This document shows, in pieces, positions 1 to 12,192 of a stretch of 64,000 bases of DNA. The stretch is from Candolleomyces eurysporus. Lineage: Eukaryota > Basidiomycota > Agaricomycetes > Agaricales > Psathyrellaceae. Each line of letters starts with the position of its first letter. Positions within the stretch are counted from its first letter, which is position 1. The DNA lies in NCBI GenBank assembly GCA_027579435.1, contig JANBPK010000817.1:1-64000 (forward strand). Direction: 5' to 3'. Below the pieces are notes generated by a model. The model did not search any database, was not told the origin of the DNA, and saw only the letters and a list, made by a program, of their open reading frames with translations. The translations under genes and the position numbers were made by a program.

Positions 1-3000
1 CTCCTCTTTGACCGGATCACTCGCGTCGGTAGGTTTAGGCGCCTGTGACCCTGCAGCTGCGGATTTATCTTTCCTCGGTCTTCCTCGTTTGCGGGGGGGT
101 GGGGGTGCAGGTGGAGGCGTGGGCAAGACCGTCCTCTCATTAGCGTCGCCATCAACAGGCTCAACCTCCGACTCCCCCTCACTCCCTGGTCCACCACCTC
201 TCGACGTCACCTCCTCCACCTCACCCACGCTCTCCTTCGCCTTCCCTTTCCCTTTCCGTCTAGCACTGACCCTCCTTTTCGGAGGGACCGCCTCCTCAGC
301 GTCGTCGTCATTTTGTACAGAGGGTAAGGAAGCGGTGGTCATCGTCTCTGCACGGGCATTTGACGTATTGTGCTGCGAATGCTGGGACGACTGTGAGGAC
401 AACGCAGCAGCAACCTGCGCCTGGTCCGCTAGAACATCCAATGCACTGGGCACTCGAGCCTGCCTCGCCGTCGCCGTTGTCGCCGTAGACGAAGACCTCC
501 TCGTTGACGTTGCAGTGGGCACACTTGCCCCACTAGCATTCGTCCGCCTCCTTTTTGGTAGAGGGCTCTCGGGTTCCTCCAACGCGGCAGCGCCTCTCCT
601 CCTCCCGGTTCCTGCACCTGCGCCTGGAGCGTTCCCGTTCCCGGTCGCGCCAGTAGCACGTCCTTTGCCTTTGACACCGACACTACCAACAGGCAGATGG
701 TCTCCACCTTCTCCTCCTTGCCTCCCACCACCCTGACCGCCATCGTTCTCTTCATCATCCGACATCAAGCTCCTGGCCGCACTGAGCAACGAATCCAAAG
801 GCGTTTGCATTACACCCTGCTGAGCAGGCTGCGAAGGAGTTTGCGGAAGCGCCGGGGTGACGGCAGTGGCGGTGCCAGCATGGGTATTGGAATTATTCGG
901 TGGTAGAGCCGCATGTTGCTGGCGTGGTGTACGCTGAACGGGGGTCGTCGAACTGGCTATCTGGTCCCCCGGGTCCACTGGGGGTAGCAACGACGACGAC
1001 TGAGCAGGTTGGACCTGAGCAGGCGGCTGCGGCTGCGTCGAGACTTGGGCACCAGCAGCGGAGGCAGCAGCAGAGTTTGAATGTCCAGGTGTTGTGACAT
1101 ACACAAACGTAGGCGTACGCGGTTGCTTATGATACTGCGTGTGATGTCCTTGCTGCTGTTGTTGCGAGGCAACACCTCCCCCACCCCCTCCACTTGCACC
1201 TCCGCGCTTGGGTGTACTCGGCTCCCCAGGCACGTTGCTATTATTCCGATAATACATCCCTCCCCCGATCTTCAGCCTCTCCATCCTCTCTCTGTCGAGT
1301 CTCTCGGACTCTTTAGCTGCCCGACCAGCTTCTTGGTCTTTCGCGTATTTGAGCTTCTCTTTCTCCGCTTGCTGCATCAACCCCGCGAGCAAGGCAGCGC
1401 GTTCTCGTCCAACCTTCCGAGATGCCAATAGAATATGCTCGGTCCGAGCATCGGAGGTTAATGATTGGAGGATAGACGTAGAGCTACGCCGTTTCGACTT
1501 GCTTGCTGCAGCGTTTGGTTTGGCTGATCTGGAAGAGGACGAGCCATGAGGTGCTGCGGAAGAGGAAGAGGTGCCGGATGAGGAAGCGGCAGGTCCGGTT
1601 GAAGAAGGGTGTCCATTAATGCGAGTAGAGAGGGCATAGGATAAATAAGGGTTGACATTCTTCGCTCCTTGGGGTGTCGACGTTTGGGCTGACTGGGGTT
1701 GGTTGGCGGGGGACGACATTAATGAATAAGGATATGGGTAAGAATACGGAAAACGATATAGATCAGAGCGATTAGAGGGTGTTGTAGACGTAGAAGCGAC
1801 CATGGTGGATGCGACTGCATTAGATGATGAATTAGTGGCTGAATTATGGGAGGTGGTTGACGTCGAAGCGATGGATGAAAATGACAAGTCGGTAGGTATA
1901 ATTCTTGCCCCTACAGAAAGTCGCTTCGATAGATCAGGTGTCTGTTCTCTGTCTTGGTAGTCTTCGTTGGGAGGCGTTTGCTGCTTTCTCTTCTTCCCTT
2001 TGCCTAGAATTTGGCTTGGTTAGTCAACCAAGCAACTAAAATGATAAATTTATATTCACCCTTCGCACCGGAAAGGCTGTTGCCCGCACTCGCTGAATGC
2101 GACGAAGGTAACATAAGAAGCATCGGCTTCAGCTTGATGACCTCAGCTTCAAGAGCATTGGCACGATTGTGCGCGTCTTGCAACTAACGAGAGTTTAAAT
2201 ATAGTTCATAGGGGACGGCCTTTACGACTACTCACGCGATCCTTCAGAATTCGGTTGTCAGATTCCAACGTTGAACATTTCCGTTCTAGCTCCTGAAAAA
2301 GTAGATGATATATTACTTTGAGCACAAATTGAGAACAGGGAGGCTCTCACCTCGGAGGGTGTTGCTCCAGACCCCGGCTTGTTCCTTTGTGCTATCAAGG
2401 CTTCAGCCGACCTCCCCCAGCCATCTCTCTCAACTTCCATCCTGCTCCGCTCCTCTCGTATCTCGGTTAACAAATGGTCTCGCTGCGTCTGAAGGGCCGA
2501 AATCATGTTGGCTTGGGTTTCAAGTTGCTCCGAAGAGATAAACGGTGACCGAGTCAGGGCAAGAACCTAATGAAGAACGGATGAGGCACTTGATGAGGCT
2601 GGTAGACAATTCACTAACCATATCGAGCAATTCTTCCTCTCGAGAACTGATATTAAGACCCTCGCTCTTCTTATTCATTCCGTCAGCCGATAGCCCCATC
2701 TCTACGAGTCGGTTCCGAAATTTAGAAGTATCTTCTGTGGTCAAAGGCTCTGGAGATTGCACTCTTGTTATGTCCTGCGGGGGTGTTGGAATAGCGCCGT
2801 TGCTCTGGTCTTGAGGGACGTCGTGTATCAAACTTTGACTGTCAAATCGGGGCAGAGCTGATGCATCTGCAGACCGTCAGCACTTATCAAACGTGGCTCC
2901 AACGCTGCAACTGACCTTGCGGTCGGACATCAGGGGGTGCCTGGGGTGCAGGCGAGGGCGAAAGGGTGTGGATAATGTCCGAAAGAGCCAATGTCGTCAC

Positions 3001-3024
3001 CAGACTGCCATTGTCGCTGGCCAT
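1..3024 (-). CDS. AT-hook, coiled-coil nuclear protein (3' end beyond window)
   Basis: Six exons read as complement(<1..2003, 2060..2183, 2236..2292, 2351..2566, 2619..2866, 2916..3024). All introns are GT-AG, 49-58 bp, and the spliced length is exactly 919 codons to the window edge with no stop. The start is the first ATG of the MASDNGSLVTTLAL reading frame. Residues about 120-250 are charged and helical (RDHLLTEIREERSRMEVERD), a likely coiled coil. The rest is low-complexity Ser/Gln/Pro sequence with a second basic helix near the middle (KLKYAKDQEAGRAAKESERL). The C-terminal part has nuclear-localisation-like clusters (PLPKRRRTN, PPKRRVSARRKGKGKAKE) and one AT-hook (RKRGRPRK, bases about 69-92), which in general binds the minor groove of AT-rich DNA. 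I do not recognise the family. A chromatin or transcription role is inferred from the AT-hook only. Confidence 0.8.
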
Positions 3025-3991
3025 GGGCTGCACGAGAAGATCGGCTTGAGGTAGATGCACCCCCACGATAGTATTTGCAATATTGGTGTCTCCGGGGTCG
3101 TTGTTTCGCAGGGAATTTGGATCAGACGGTTTGCATTAGATTGTGGCCAGCCTTTGCGATAGATCCAGCTATGAGTCCGAGATATTTGNAAAAAAAAGCA
3201 GAGAGCTGGTGCTGGGACGGAGCAAACGCGCGATGCAGCGGCGACCAGGCCCCTCTGGTTGGCAAATCGTGTTTTGCCCAAGCACAACCAAACAGAAATG
3301 CCGCGAATGGTTCACGTGCCTGTGTCCGCCTCCATTAAGGGGCTTTTCTTCCTTTCTCGGTGCGGGGTAGCAGTCCTTGCTCCAGTTTGCTGCAAGAGTT
3401 CCTCATAATACCTCGAGATAAATTCTCGTCTGAGTGCCAGACTCGTTCTCTGCTCTACAGCATAATTTTCCAGCATCACCTGCTGTGGAACAGAAGCGCT
3501 GAGGACTCACTTCCACTGCTTGCTAGTGCTGTATGGCAACGACTCGGAGCGCCCTGACCAGAAGGTAGACCACCACTGGCCTCGCTCTTTAGGCTCTTGT
3601 ATGGGCTGCGCTCCTGAGGGTCTGAATCCCAGCCACCGGGTACTCTGCTTCCGGCCCTCACCTTCCGCTTCCCACCCAACCGACAGATGTCAACCACTTG
3701 TACTAATCACCCTCTTGTCAGTCCCATCCTGGGAGATCCTGGGACCTGCCTGTATTACGCGTCATAGACGGCATTGACGCCCTGCATCAGCGGCATCAAC
3801 CTTGCAAAGGTTACGGCAACTTGAGGTAGAAAGCGGACGCAATATCGACCTTCAATCTAGCAATGTTTCTCCGTCACAACACTTCTGGCACTCAGCTCGA
3901 CCCTTACACGGTCCTGTATAAAGGCCATGCCTCGTTCGACCTCTAACCATCAATTCCCTCTCCTGCTCGTCCGCGCTATAGCATTCTCACC
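3025..3991. other. Divergent intergenic region
   Basis: This is the region between the minus-strand AT-hook gene and the plus-strand dehydrogenase. It has one N at 3189 beside an A run. The short open frames here have no splice or codon logic that I can support. It should hold both promoters; the only clear element is the TATA box near 3917. Confidence 0.6.
3917..3924 (+). promoter_or_regulatory. TATA box of the dehydrogenase gene
   Basis: TATAAAGG lies 75 bp upstream of the ATG at 3992 and is followed by a pyrimidine-rich leader (CAATTCCCTCTCCTGC). Spacing and sequence fit a fungal core promoter. Confidence 0.6.
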
Positions 3992-5318
3992 ATGAAGAAA
4001 TCCATGCTTTCTTTCTTCCGTGATCAATTAATGGACAAGGTCCCCCCTGTCGCTACAGCCGATCTTTCAGGCCAGACGGTCGTCGTAATCGGTGCCAACA
4101 CCGGACTAGGCTTTGAGGCAGCCAAGCATTTTGCTCGAATGAACCCAGCGAAACTCGTCCTTGCCTGCCGTAACGAGGAAAAAGGAAAGGCGGCCGTCTC
4201 CAGTGCGTGGAACACTTCATTTGTCTCTAACCCCGCACTGCTCACCACTATGTTCCTGTAGAAATCCAACAAGATACGGGCTTCAAATCCGTAGAACTCC
4301 AGCTCCTCGACCTCGCCAAATTCTCCTCTGTGACCCAGTTCGTCGACAATTTCCTCAGGACCTCCGACAGGCTCGATATCCTTGTCGCAAACGCGGCCGT
4401 CGCTCCAGGTACATACAAAGCTACTGCCGATGGATGGGAAGAAGGGTCAGTCCTCTATCTCTCCAGTAAACACGTTCTGACATCTAGGCTTAGAGTGCAA
4501 GTCAACAACCTCTCAACATCCCTCCTCTGTCTGCTACTGGCGCCTCGAGTAGTCGAGACGGCCCAGAATTTCAACAAGAACGCAAGAATCGTCGTGGTCG
4601 CCAGCGAGGTTCATTATTGGGCGAAGCTCGACGATAACGTCCTCGATGCACTTTCTTCGTTCGAAGTCTTCGGTAGCAAGGAATATTGCACGCCCTCGTA
4701 TGTATTGCCTTGTAATTCACCCCCAACGTCAACTGATAACTGACAATTATACCATCCAACTCGCAGGAAGATAAGCTCAAGATACTTTGATACAAAATGT
4801 ACGTTGTCATACTCTGCCCAGCTGTTTCTATTCTTTCATACTCACAGCCAATATCAAACGCAGTGCTCAACGTCTTCTTCACCCGTTCCCTCGCCACTCT
4901 CCTCCAAAACACCCCCGTCACCGTCAACTGCGTAAACCCAGGCTTCTGCATCTCCGGCATCCGTCGCGAATTTACAGGGTTCATGGTCGTCATGGACTGG
5001 CTCATGGAGAAGATTCTCGCTCGCACGACGGAGAAGGGAGGTCGGCAGCTGGTCTGGGCTGCGCTTGGTTCACCTGAAAACCCGGAGGACTTGAAGGGAG
5101 CGTATGTCAATTTACATCGGGTTGAGGAGCCTAGCGACTATGTCATTGGAGTGGAAGGGAAGAAGAGGGAGGACAAGCTTTGGGTGAGTCGAGTTTCATC
5201 GTTTGCTGAAGGGGTTTGGAACTGATTGTGGTGCTTGCAGGCGGATTTGATCAAGGAGCTGGCCAAAGTTGATGATCGCGTTCAGACTATCGTTCAGGAC
5301 TTTTCTCGTTCTCGTTGA
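3992..5318 (+). CDS. Short-chain dehydrogenase/reductase, retinol-dehydrogenase-like
   Basis: Exons join(3992..4202, 4262..4445, 4488..4697, 4767..4798, 4864..5183, 5241..5318), 344 residues with all phases consistent; one exon is only 32 nt. A Rossmann-type NAD(P)(H)-binding domain starts near residue 28. Visible motifs are GANTGLG at 34-40 (the TGxxxGxG motif), LDLA at 86-89, NAA at 114-116 (the NAG motif), NN at 138-139, Ser171 in VVVASEVHYW, and YFDTK with Tyr208 and Lys212 (catalytic YxxxK). The long Ser-to-Tyr spacing and the RYFDTKLLNVFF block fit the fungal RDH12/WWOX-like branch of the classical SDRs. These are cytosolic or membrane-associated carbonyl/alcohol oxidoreductases; the substrate cannot be read from sequence. 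No signal peptide is seen. Confidence 0.9.
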
Positions 5319-5609
5319 TCGTATGTATGAGATGTGACACGCTGTATACCCATATATTACGATGACCTCCCGCAGTATTGTTCATGTGTATCTACTCCGT
5401 ATACCTCTGCGCATTGCGCAATCTTCAATTTGCTTGACGATCATATATAGAAGAGATCGGACAGTTACTCATGCCGGCAAGATCAATGCTAAACGGAGTA
5501 AATTTCTCGTATCCTTGTCTAATCACGAAGCCATATCTACAATATCGTACATGCGTTTATTTATAGTCCAATTTCCGCCATTTCTCCATTGATAGTACAA
5601 GCCTAGAGT
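5319..5609. other. Convergent intergenic region
   Basis: Shared 3' flanks of the dehydrogenase (+) and the arrestin (-). It is AT-richer than the genes and I see no further feature in it. Confidence 0.6.
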
Positions 5610-7889
5610 TTACACAAACCCAGCCACAACGACCCCCGAATACTCAACCTCCTTCACAACCGACAAATCAACTTTCTTGGGCGCCGACCTGGGCATGAAG
5701 CTCACAGGAATAGGGTCGCCTTCTCCTTTGACGGTGACGATCTGCACGGGTGTGGAGGCGACGTTCTCGAGATCTTTCAACGCGTCGTTTGCAGCGCCTA
5801 GTATTGCGTTCTTGACACTGCTCGGAGAGAGAATTTGGGACAGCCTTTGCGAGAACCGTCTACTTGACCTGGGAGAGACTGGTGGGCTGGTTGATGGGGC
5901 TGGCGCGGGGCGGACCCGTTCGACAGTGAGATCTTGGGTTGTAGAGGTGATGGATGCTGAGACGTTGTACTAAAATTTTATAAATCAGTCAAGCTAGGTA
6001 AGCTGAGCACAGTGGTACTCACAGTGACTGAGAGGAATGGAACGTCACAAGTCGGGAAAAGGTCGCTATCCAGGTGGATTTCGCCTTCCAGAAGGGAGGT
6101 GACTGAGGGAGTAACTGTAGCTATTCGCGGTGAAATTTTTGAAGCTCGAGTCAGCTGGTGTCGTTCGTATGAAGTTAGACGAGCTTCACTCACGAGAGCT
6201 GGGATCTCCTGCCACGTTCTCCTCGACACTTTCTCCACCCCCACTGCTCATGATAAGCGGATTCCACCAGACTGCTGACCCAACATCTTTCGTAGTATCT
6301 GAGGTACCCTCAGTATTTAAGCCATTGGACACCTTGATCCCATTCGCAATGACCGACGAAGCCATCTGTCTCGAATCAGTGAAGTATACAAGTCTTCTTC
6401 GGAGGCACAACGAGAGACATTGTTGACTGGTAAAATCTTCGAGTAATCTTGCAGTACGATCACGCTGGTCTTGATGACTATCGCTCGGATCCGACGATGG
6501 ATTGGACCCCTCTGGCTTGCATACCATGTAGCATGGGATGACGGTCCCCCGAGTGTAAACAAGCTAGTGCAGTCCCAATAACGGTTACTCAAAATTGGAC
6601 CGACTTGATAGCAGGGTCGCACATACCGGTTTTGCAAGAAATACCTAAGATCCGTATACCGCTCAATTAATAAATGCCCATGAACCAGAATGAATGAATT
6701 GACACACAGTACAACAAATGTTGACTCCCTCGATCTTTCCTGCCCCGTTCGAGGCACTTGGGCGAGAGAGGCGTAACTTGATGGGTTCCAGCGCAAACCA
6801 CCCTTCTTCATCTTGTAGCGGACTGGAGAGGTACGACCCCGTCCGATAGGCATTTGCTCGTTCTTCTGGTAACGATGGTGGCTTGAGGACAGGTACATAG
6901 AGAACGTTCGCGATGATCCTTCAAATCGGGAAAGTTCGTCAGCCCAGGTCCGGAATGAATAAATAGACGGAAACGTACTTCTGCGTATTCCGAAAGAAAC
7001 CACCAGCAACGACCTTGAGGACAATTTCATATACGACTGTGGCGCTGACACCTCTCTCCATGAGAGTTTGAGGTGTAGAATGCTGTTGAGCGCCATTTGA
7101 CTTTGAGTTGGAGTCTTTCCCTCCGACAGAGAATTCGGTTGGGAAATCGAATTCGAAAGGCAGCTCGACTCGTCCCGACAGTTTGCCGCTGGCCAACTGC
7201 GGCGGACTGGAGGCACCAGTCGGAGACTCCGGTGCAACGCCCGAAGTTGAAGAGTCGTTGTTCTTCCACACCGAATGTACATGCTCCAGAATGACATGTG
7301 AACCTTCTGCGAGCGAGCTCGTTACTACACGGCCTCGAAGCTAGATAGACAGGTCTCTGATCGTCAGGCACACCATTGACTGCAAGTGAAGAGCAAGGAA
7401 CAGAAACTTACGATGACCGCAACGGATTGTACCACCTGCGGTCTCTTCTCACTACAATCCAGTACCACAGTGCCCTCAACCTTCTCTCCTCCAACATACC
7501 TCGGTCTCTGAGCCGCCTTGGGTGCGTTGCTCATCAACTGGAGGGTAACCCACGGCGCAGTCCCAGTACCACCCGTAGGGCTCGGGGTAGTGGTGAACTC
7601 GAACGATCTCCGAGCATAGCTAGCTCTCCTATCAGCCGCCGAGTCGATATCGAGCTCTGCAGTGTTCGGATACGCAGGCAGAGCCGCTACTGAGAGCGTC
7701 GAGTACTGAGGAGGTAGCCCCGTTCCATGAGGCCGCCGATGTCTGCTTGAGGTGGGACTACCACCGTTCGCAAAAGTCGGTGAAGCGGGTTCTCNGTCTC
7801 CGCGGGTACGCCGCAGTCGAGACCCGCAGTGGAGCCTGCGGAGGAGCGATAGCGTGAGTATCAGCGTTGCTCAGGGGAGCCACGAGCAT
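5610..7889 (-). CDS. Alpha-arrestin (ART/Rod1-like) trafficking adaptor
   Basis: Seven exons, complement(5610..5969, 6023..6144, 6194..6563, 6627..6644, 6708..6918, 6979..7340, 7412..7889). If the N at 7795 is ignored, the length is 1,920 nt (639 residues plus stop) and every phase fits. After a disordered N-terminus, residues about 130-330 form an arrestin-N fold: VGGEKVEGTVVLDCSE, then LPFEFDFPTEF, ERGVSATVVYEIVLKVV and NVLYVPVLKPPSLP. An 18-nt exon encodes VFLAKP and leads into LVYTRGTVIPCYMV, a block typical of the arrestin-C start in fungal alpha-arrestins. GEIHLDSDLFPTCDVPFLSVTY lies near the C-terminal beta-sheet. The C-terminal 100 residues are Ser/Pro-rich. Family members link plasma-membrane cargo to Rsp5-type ubiquitin ligases. 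I did not find a clear PPxY motif in the parts read. Confidence 0.85.
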
Positions 7890-8704
7890 CTTGCGGGTCT
7901 ATCAGTCGTGGTAGAGGGTAGGTGCAAGGGAAAAACCACCTTATCATCGATTGGGACTGGATTATATTACAAGGTAGCCATGAGTCTAAACCGAAGGAAG
8001 ACTCGGAAGCTTCGGGTCTACATGGAGGTTATACTATGCCCTGTGTTTTTATAAATAAACCCTGTCAGTGTGTGGGTGACATAAGTAATAGATACAAACG
8101 AGGACTGTACCATTCCGAATAGGAGTGGGGCGAATGAATGCCACTGCCATGTACGGGAACGTTGCGTGATCACATGGAGGACACGAGTGAATATACGATA
8201 TTTTGTATACACTGCCTGAATTATGAGGTCATTCAGTCGACAACTTACCGACCGTTACTATGCACCATTCAAAGTCGATGAAGCTGCCTTATAGTTTCAA
8301 AGGGATTTCCATCCTTGGCAACTTGTAAAACAAAGGCGGAGCAGCAGACCCTGAACGTGGAAATAGCGAATAAGTAACCGGATTCCGAAAAACAAGTGAA
8401 GCAACGCAACGAGACGCACCCTTGTCTGCACGCCCTGAGAGAGGATCCGTTGCATGGGAAGAGAAGGGAGGGCAATGTGAGAGTTCACGCCTCGTTTCCG
8501 TGGAGAGTGGAATGAACTGGGCCCACCCAAGCTGCAGCATGTTAGGTCGATCGATAAGCGCCCACGGGACCTATCCGATAGAGCCTTACAGCCGAGGTAA
8601 CGCCATCGAAGCCTCGNAAAAAACAAATTTTGAAGAAACGAGGGAGTAGAGGAAAAACCAAGAAAACAAATTCATTCTGCCCCCAAACCCACACATGCCG
8701 GTGT
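7890..8704. other. Intergenic region with arrestin promoter and NOL11-like 3' flank
   Basis: About 0.8 kb between two minus-strand genes. It has one N at 8617 beside an A run. Small open frames on both strands overlap each other and lack introns or codon logic, so no gene is called. The arrestin promoter should lie here. Confidence 0.5.
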
Positions 8705-11700
8705 CTACAAAACCATCTCCTCGACCTGATACACCCCAACACTAGCCGCACTCCCCACAACAGCGGCCTGCCCCGCCCTCCTCTGCCTCCAATCACCTTT
8801 CTGCCTCTGTCTTTCCTTCTCTTTCTCTGGCATTGCTGCCTCTCTAACACTTTTCTGGTGCCCAATAGCGAAAGGCTCTAACGACCCTCTAAGTTGTTGC
8901 AGAGTATCAGAGAAACTGGATTCTTCTACGAGGTGAGATTGCAGGAGCTGGAGCGTTTTGTGCGAAGGCGGGTGTCGGAGAAGGAGAAGGAACGTGGAGT
9001 CGAGGAAGGCTTGGAGGAACGAGATGACCTGGATAAATAGTTTCATTAGTTAAGTTGCAAAAAAGAGACAGATAAAATTAAAGAGAAAAGGCAAGAAAGA
9101 AAGAGAAAGCGAATAAAAGCGTTGAACGAGAAACCCACCTTGCTCAACGGCGGCACATCCTCCTTCCCTCTCTTCGAGTGCTTCTTCGCATCTCCTTTAC
9201 TATTACTAGCAACCCAAACTCCATCCTTATTCTTTTCTAAATCCTTATTCGACGGCAAAAGCCCAACTTCACCATTGGCCTTCCTCTGCTGACCCAGCAC
9301 CCTCAGCCACTGTTCGACAGTCTTCGCGATATCCAAGGCGTCTTGTGGGTCCCGGATCCAACGTTTCAGAGCTACGACGAGCGGTTTGGATGTAAGCGTC
9401 GGGTAAACCGTGACGAGGGAGAGGTAGCGCGCGAGGGAGGGTATGGAGCTTGGCACGCTTTGCGAGGAGTCGACATGCATCGCGTTAGTATCATTCTGCT
9501 GTTGCTGGTGTTGGTGGTACTTGATCAAGACCACAAGCGTTTCTATCATATCCGATTCTGGGATATCCACGAGTGACGAGAAGCATAGTTCGATAGAAGC
9601 CTGTCGTAGATGAATGAATGTTAGCAACGTGTTTGATAGAATGTTATGGTAGAGGACCATATGGTCGGTCGAATACTCACCCAATCACCCCGGTCCCTCA
9701 ACGCTCTCAACAACCCTCCCTCAACCATCCCACTACTCACAGCCTTCCTCTCCAGCAGCAATTTCACGATCTCCTTCGCGTGCGATTGCTGTTGCTGCTG
9801 TAGTGTGAGAGGCGCCTTTAAAGGTGGTAAAAGGACACCCAAGAGGTCTTTGACGAAATTGTAGTCGAGGAGGACCGAGAGGTCTTGGCGTTGCTCCTGC
9901 TGCTGCCACTCTTGCTGCTTCTCGTTTTGGGCAGTATCGTCGTTGCCATCTACCTCCATTTCTTCACCGCCCCCCTTCTTCTTTTCTTTCTTCGCTTCCT
10001 TTTTCTTTTCAGCTACAGCACTCTTCGAACTGTCCTCGACGTTCTTGACCCACTCCAAAAACGCTCCTTCAGCCACTTTGGCTTTCCCTCCATCCATCGC
10101 GGCTTTCACGCTTTCGAACATCTTTTCTCTCTCGGTTTCCGCTTTTGATTTCGTCTTCTGTTTCTCTTTTTCGCCAGCGCCAGCTGGAGTTGAAGAGGAA
10201 TCATCGGACGGCGATGAGAGCCACGGCTGGGTCGCCTGTCCGCGTCCAAGTGCCAAGGCCAACGAAGAGTGGGCTGGTACGAGGTAGGGTACGACGAACA
10301 AACTCGAGTTCGAACTCGAACTCGTCGTCGAGGGGGTGGTAGAAGATGTTTGAGTTTTCGACTTTTTCGAAGTCTTTGATTTCGAGGTTACACCCGACTC
10401 AGGGGAAGTAGAGGTGGTCGTAGAGGAAACGACTAGAACGGCTTGTCCTTTCACCCCACTGTTCCCAGTCTTCCCGTCTTGCCCATGCTCGGCGGAAATC
10501 AAGCCTTCGTTGTCGACTACGAGCTTCACGCTGACTACCGCACCAGGTGCCGGACTGGGGAGCGGGAGCGTGTGAGAAGAGAGGACGGCGGAGTATTGGA
10601 GATCCCAGATCTGGATATGCACTCCATGGCTGGGAGAAAGAGCGGCAAGGAGAACGTAGGTTGAGGTTAGAGACGCAATTGACACTGCACTAGACGAAGT
10701 CGAGTCGGCGGTGGTACTCTTTCGCGACGATGATGTAGAGGAAGATAGGAAAGCGGAGAAAGCATCTCCGAGTTTGAATGGACGTGAGAGAGGTCGGAGT
10801 GGTTGGGCTTGTGATAATGAGGAAGGTGACGGGGGAGGCAAGGTGTACGAGGCCCACGTGCCGTCTTTGCCTGTTAGAACAATAGAATGTCAGTTGATAT
10901 TGATAGAGAAGTTGGAATAGAGGCGAAAAGGATACGTACAGAGGACGCTAAAACATCCTGAAGTGCTACACGAGACGTCCAGGATCTGGAATGCACAACG
11001 TTATAACACGCCTATTGATTGACATTCGGGAGAACACACCTCGCGGCTCAGAGCGAGTTTGAACCACCCCGATACGGCCAATTCGTCCGTAATCGAGTCG
11101 ATAGATACCACATGGACGTTCATCAACCCAGATTTTCCTGCATCGTCCTCGCTTCCGTTGTGTTCGAAAGAGACAATGAGGGCGGTCGCTCCAGCAGCAT
11201 TCTTGGGCCCAAAAGAACAGCTGGAATTGGAGAACACGAAAACGCGGTATACGTCCAGTGTCGTCTCCTCTTCAATATTCGAAATGGACGCTTTCTGTTC
11301 CAGGGACTCAGAGTCCAACAGTATCACTCCGCCCGACTCGGTGAGCGCTATGATCCTGTGAGAGGATACAAGGTCTGGTGTAGCGTAGAGGCCATGGATC
11401 CGATCGTTCTGGGATGCCTGAAAAACGCGTTAACACATTGATATTGGATATAATGAGGGTTACGCACAATGACTCTTTGAGTCCTGTCCTGCTTCCCTGC
11501 TGCAGGTGCCGACGAGCTCGATAACAAGCTGTCTTTCCATTTCCACACCACCCTCCCTGCAATTCCTTCCTCATCCTCGTCGGAGAGATCTGGAGAGGCC
11601 TCTATTACAGCGTAGGTTGCGTACTCATTCTCATCTTCGCCTAGTGAGAGTGCAGGGCAGGAGAAAGAGGTTGATGGGCCCAGGGTATGTGAGGCGACCG

Positions 11701-12005
11701 AATGGAGGCTCGAGATCTATTGTTCTTTGTTAGTCAATCCATATTTGAGTGGGATGAATTTTCGTACACACATCAACAAGATGAATTCCGTCTGCCTGGG
11801 CTGCGACTGTCACCAGGCCTTCTCCTCTGCCGTTGCTTTTGCCTTTGGATTTCCTTGAAGACGCAGTCGCGACATGGTTGGCAAAGATATGTAGCTGCTG
11901 GGCCTTCTTTTGTTTTTGTTTCCCCCGGTATGAGCTTGAGGAATAGCTAGTCAATTGGAATGGCTCTTCTATAGAGACAAATTGAGCCAGTAGTGGGTTT
12001 GCCAT
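8705..12005 (-). CDS. NOL11/Utp8-like nucleolar pre-rRNA processing protein
   Basis: Seven exons, complement(8705..9028, 9139..9600, 9681..10870, 10940..10985, 11040..11417, 11468..11716, 11772..12005), 960 residues with all phases consistent. The start MANPLLAQF is the first ATG, and the frame is open through all splice junctions. The N-terminal half looks like a degenerate beta-propeller (GEGLVTVAAQADGIHLVD, HRIIALTESGGVILLDSE, GVHIQIWDLQYSAVL). A charged, lysine-rich linker follows (KKKEAKKEKKKGGG). The C-terminal half is helical, with SLVDIPESDMIETLVVLI and FLQAFLDSTFLLLLRHPP. This order matches NOL11/Utp8-type t-UTP components of the small-subunit processome, which act in rDNA transcription and early 18S processing. 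The assignment rests on architecture and short blocks, so an unrelated WD-like protein is not excluded. Confidence 0.7.
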
Positions 12006-12184
12006 TAGCTCTGAGCAATGAATTGGAACAGGAGCAGGAGAACTTCAAGCACGGCGAATTTTTCGGGTTTCCTGCTAAAATCAACCCCAAACCAGGGTTA
12101 GGTGTTATACCCATTCTGATGGCCAGTCGCTTGTCGTCCCTCTGCTTTCCTCCACCATGTCCAACGACGCCCTCAGGCTGGCCA
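12006..12184. promoter_or_regulatory. Compact bidirectional promoter, NOL11-like / CDK8
   Basis: The ATGs of two divergent genes (12005 on -, 12185 on +) are only 179 bp apart, so both transcripts must start in or across this stretch. The plus frame stays open upstream of 12185, but extending CDK8 upstream would overlap the NOL11 start and add residues unlike the family. Confidence 0.6.
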
Positions 12185-12192
12185 ATGATTGA
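12157..12192 (+). promoter_or_regulatory. Short upstream ORF overlapping the CDK8 start codon
   Basis: A well-placed ATG (CACCATGTC) opens an 11-codon frame whose TGA overlaps the likely CDK8 ATG at 12185 in a different frame (ATGATTGA). If the leader includes it, ribosomes must terminate on top of the main start or leaky-scan past it. Confidence 0.5.

Noticed and set aside
8..736. Plus-strand 242-codon open frame
   Set aside because: It is the antisense shadow of the low-complexity C-terminal part of the AT-hook gene, whose minus frame is continuous through several introns.
6317..7297. Minus-strand 326-codon open frame
   Set aside because: Wrong frame of the arrestin gene; it crosses four arrestin introns and has none of the arrestin motifs.
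11993..12184. N-terminal extension of CDK8 (64 extra codons)
   Set aside because: It would overlap the divergent NOL11-like start codon, and the extra residues do not look like the CDK8 family; Met12185 or Met12227 is preferred.
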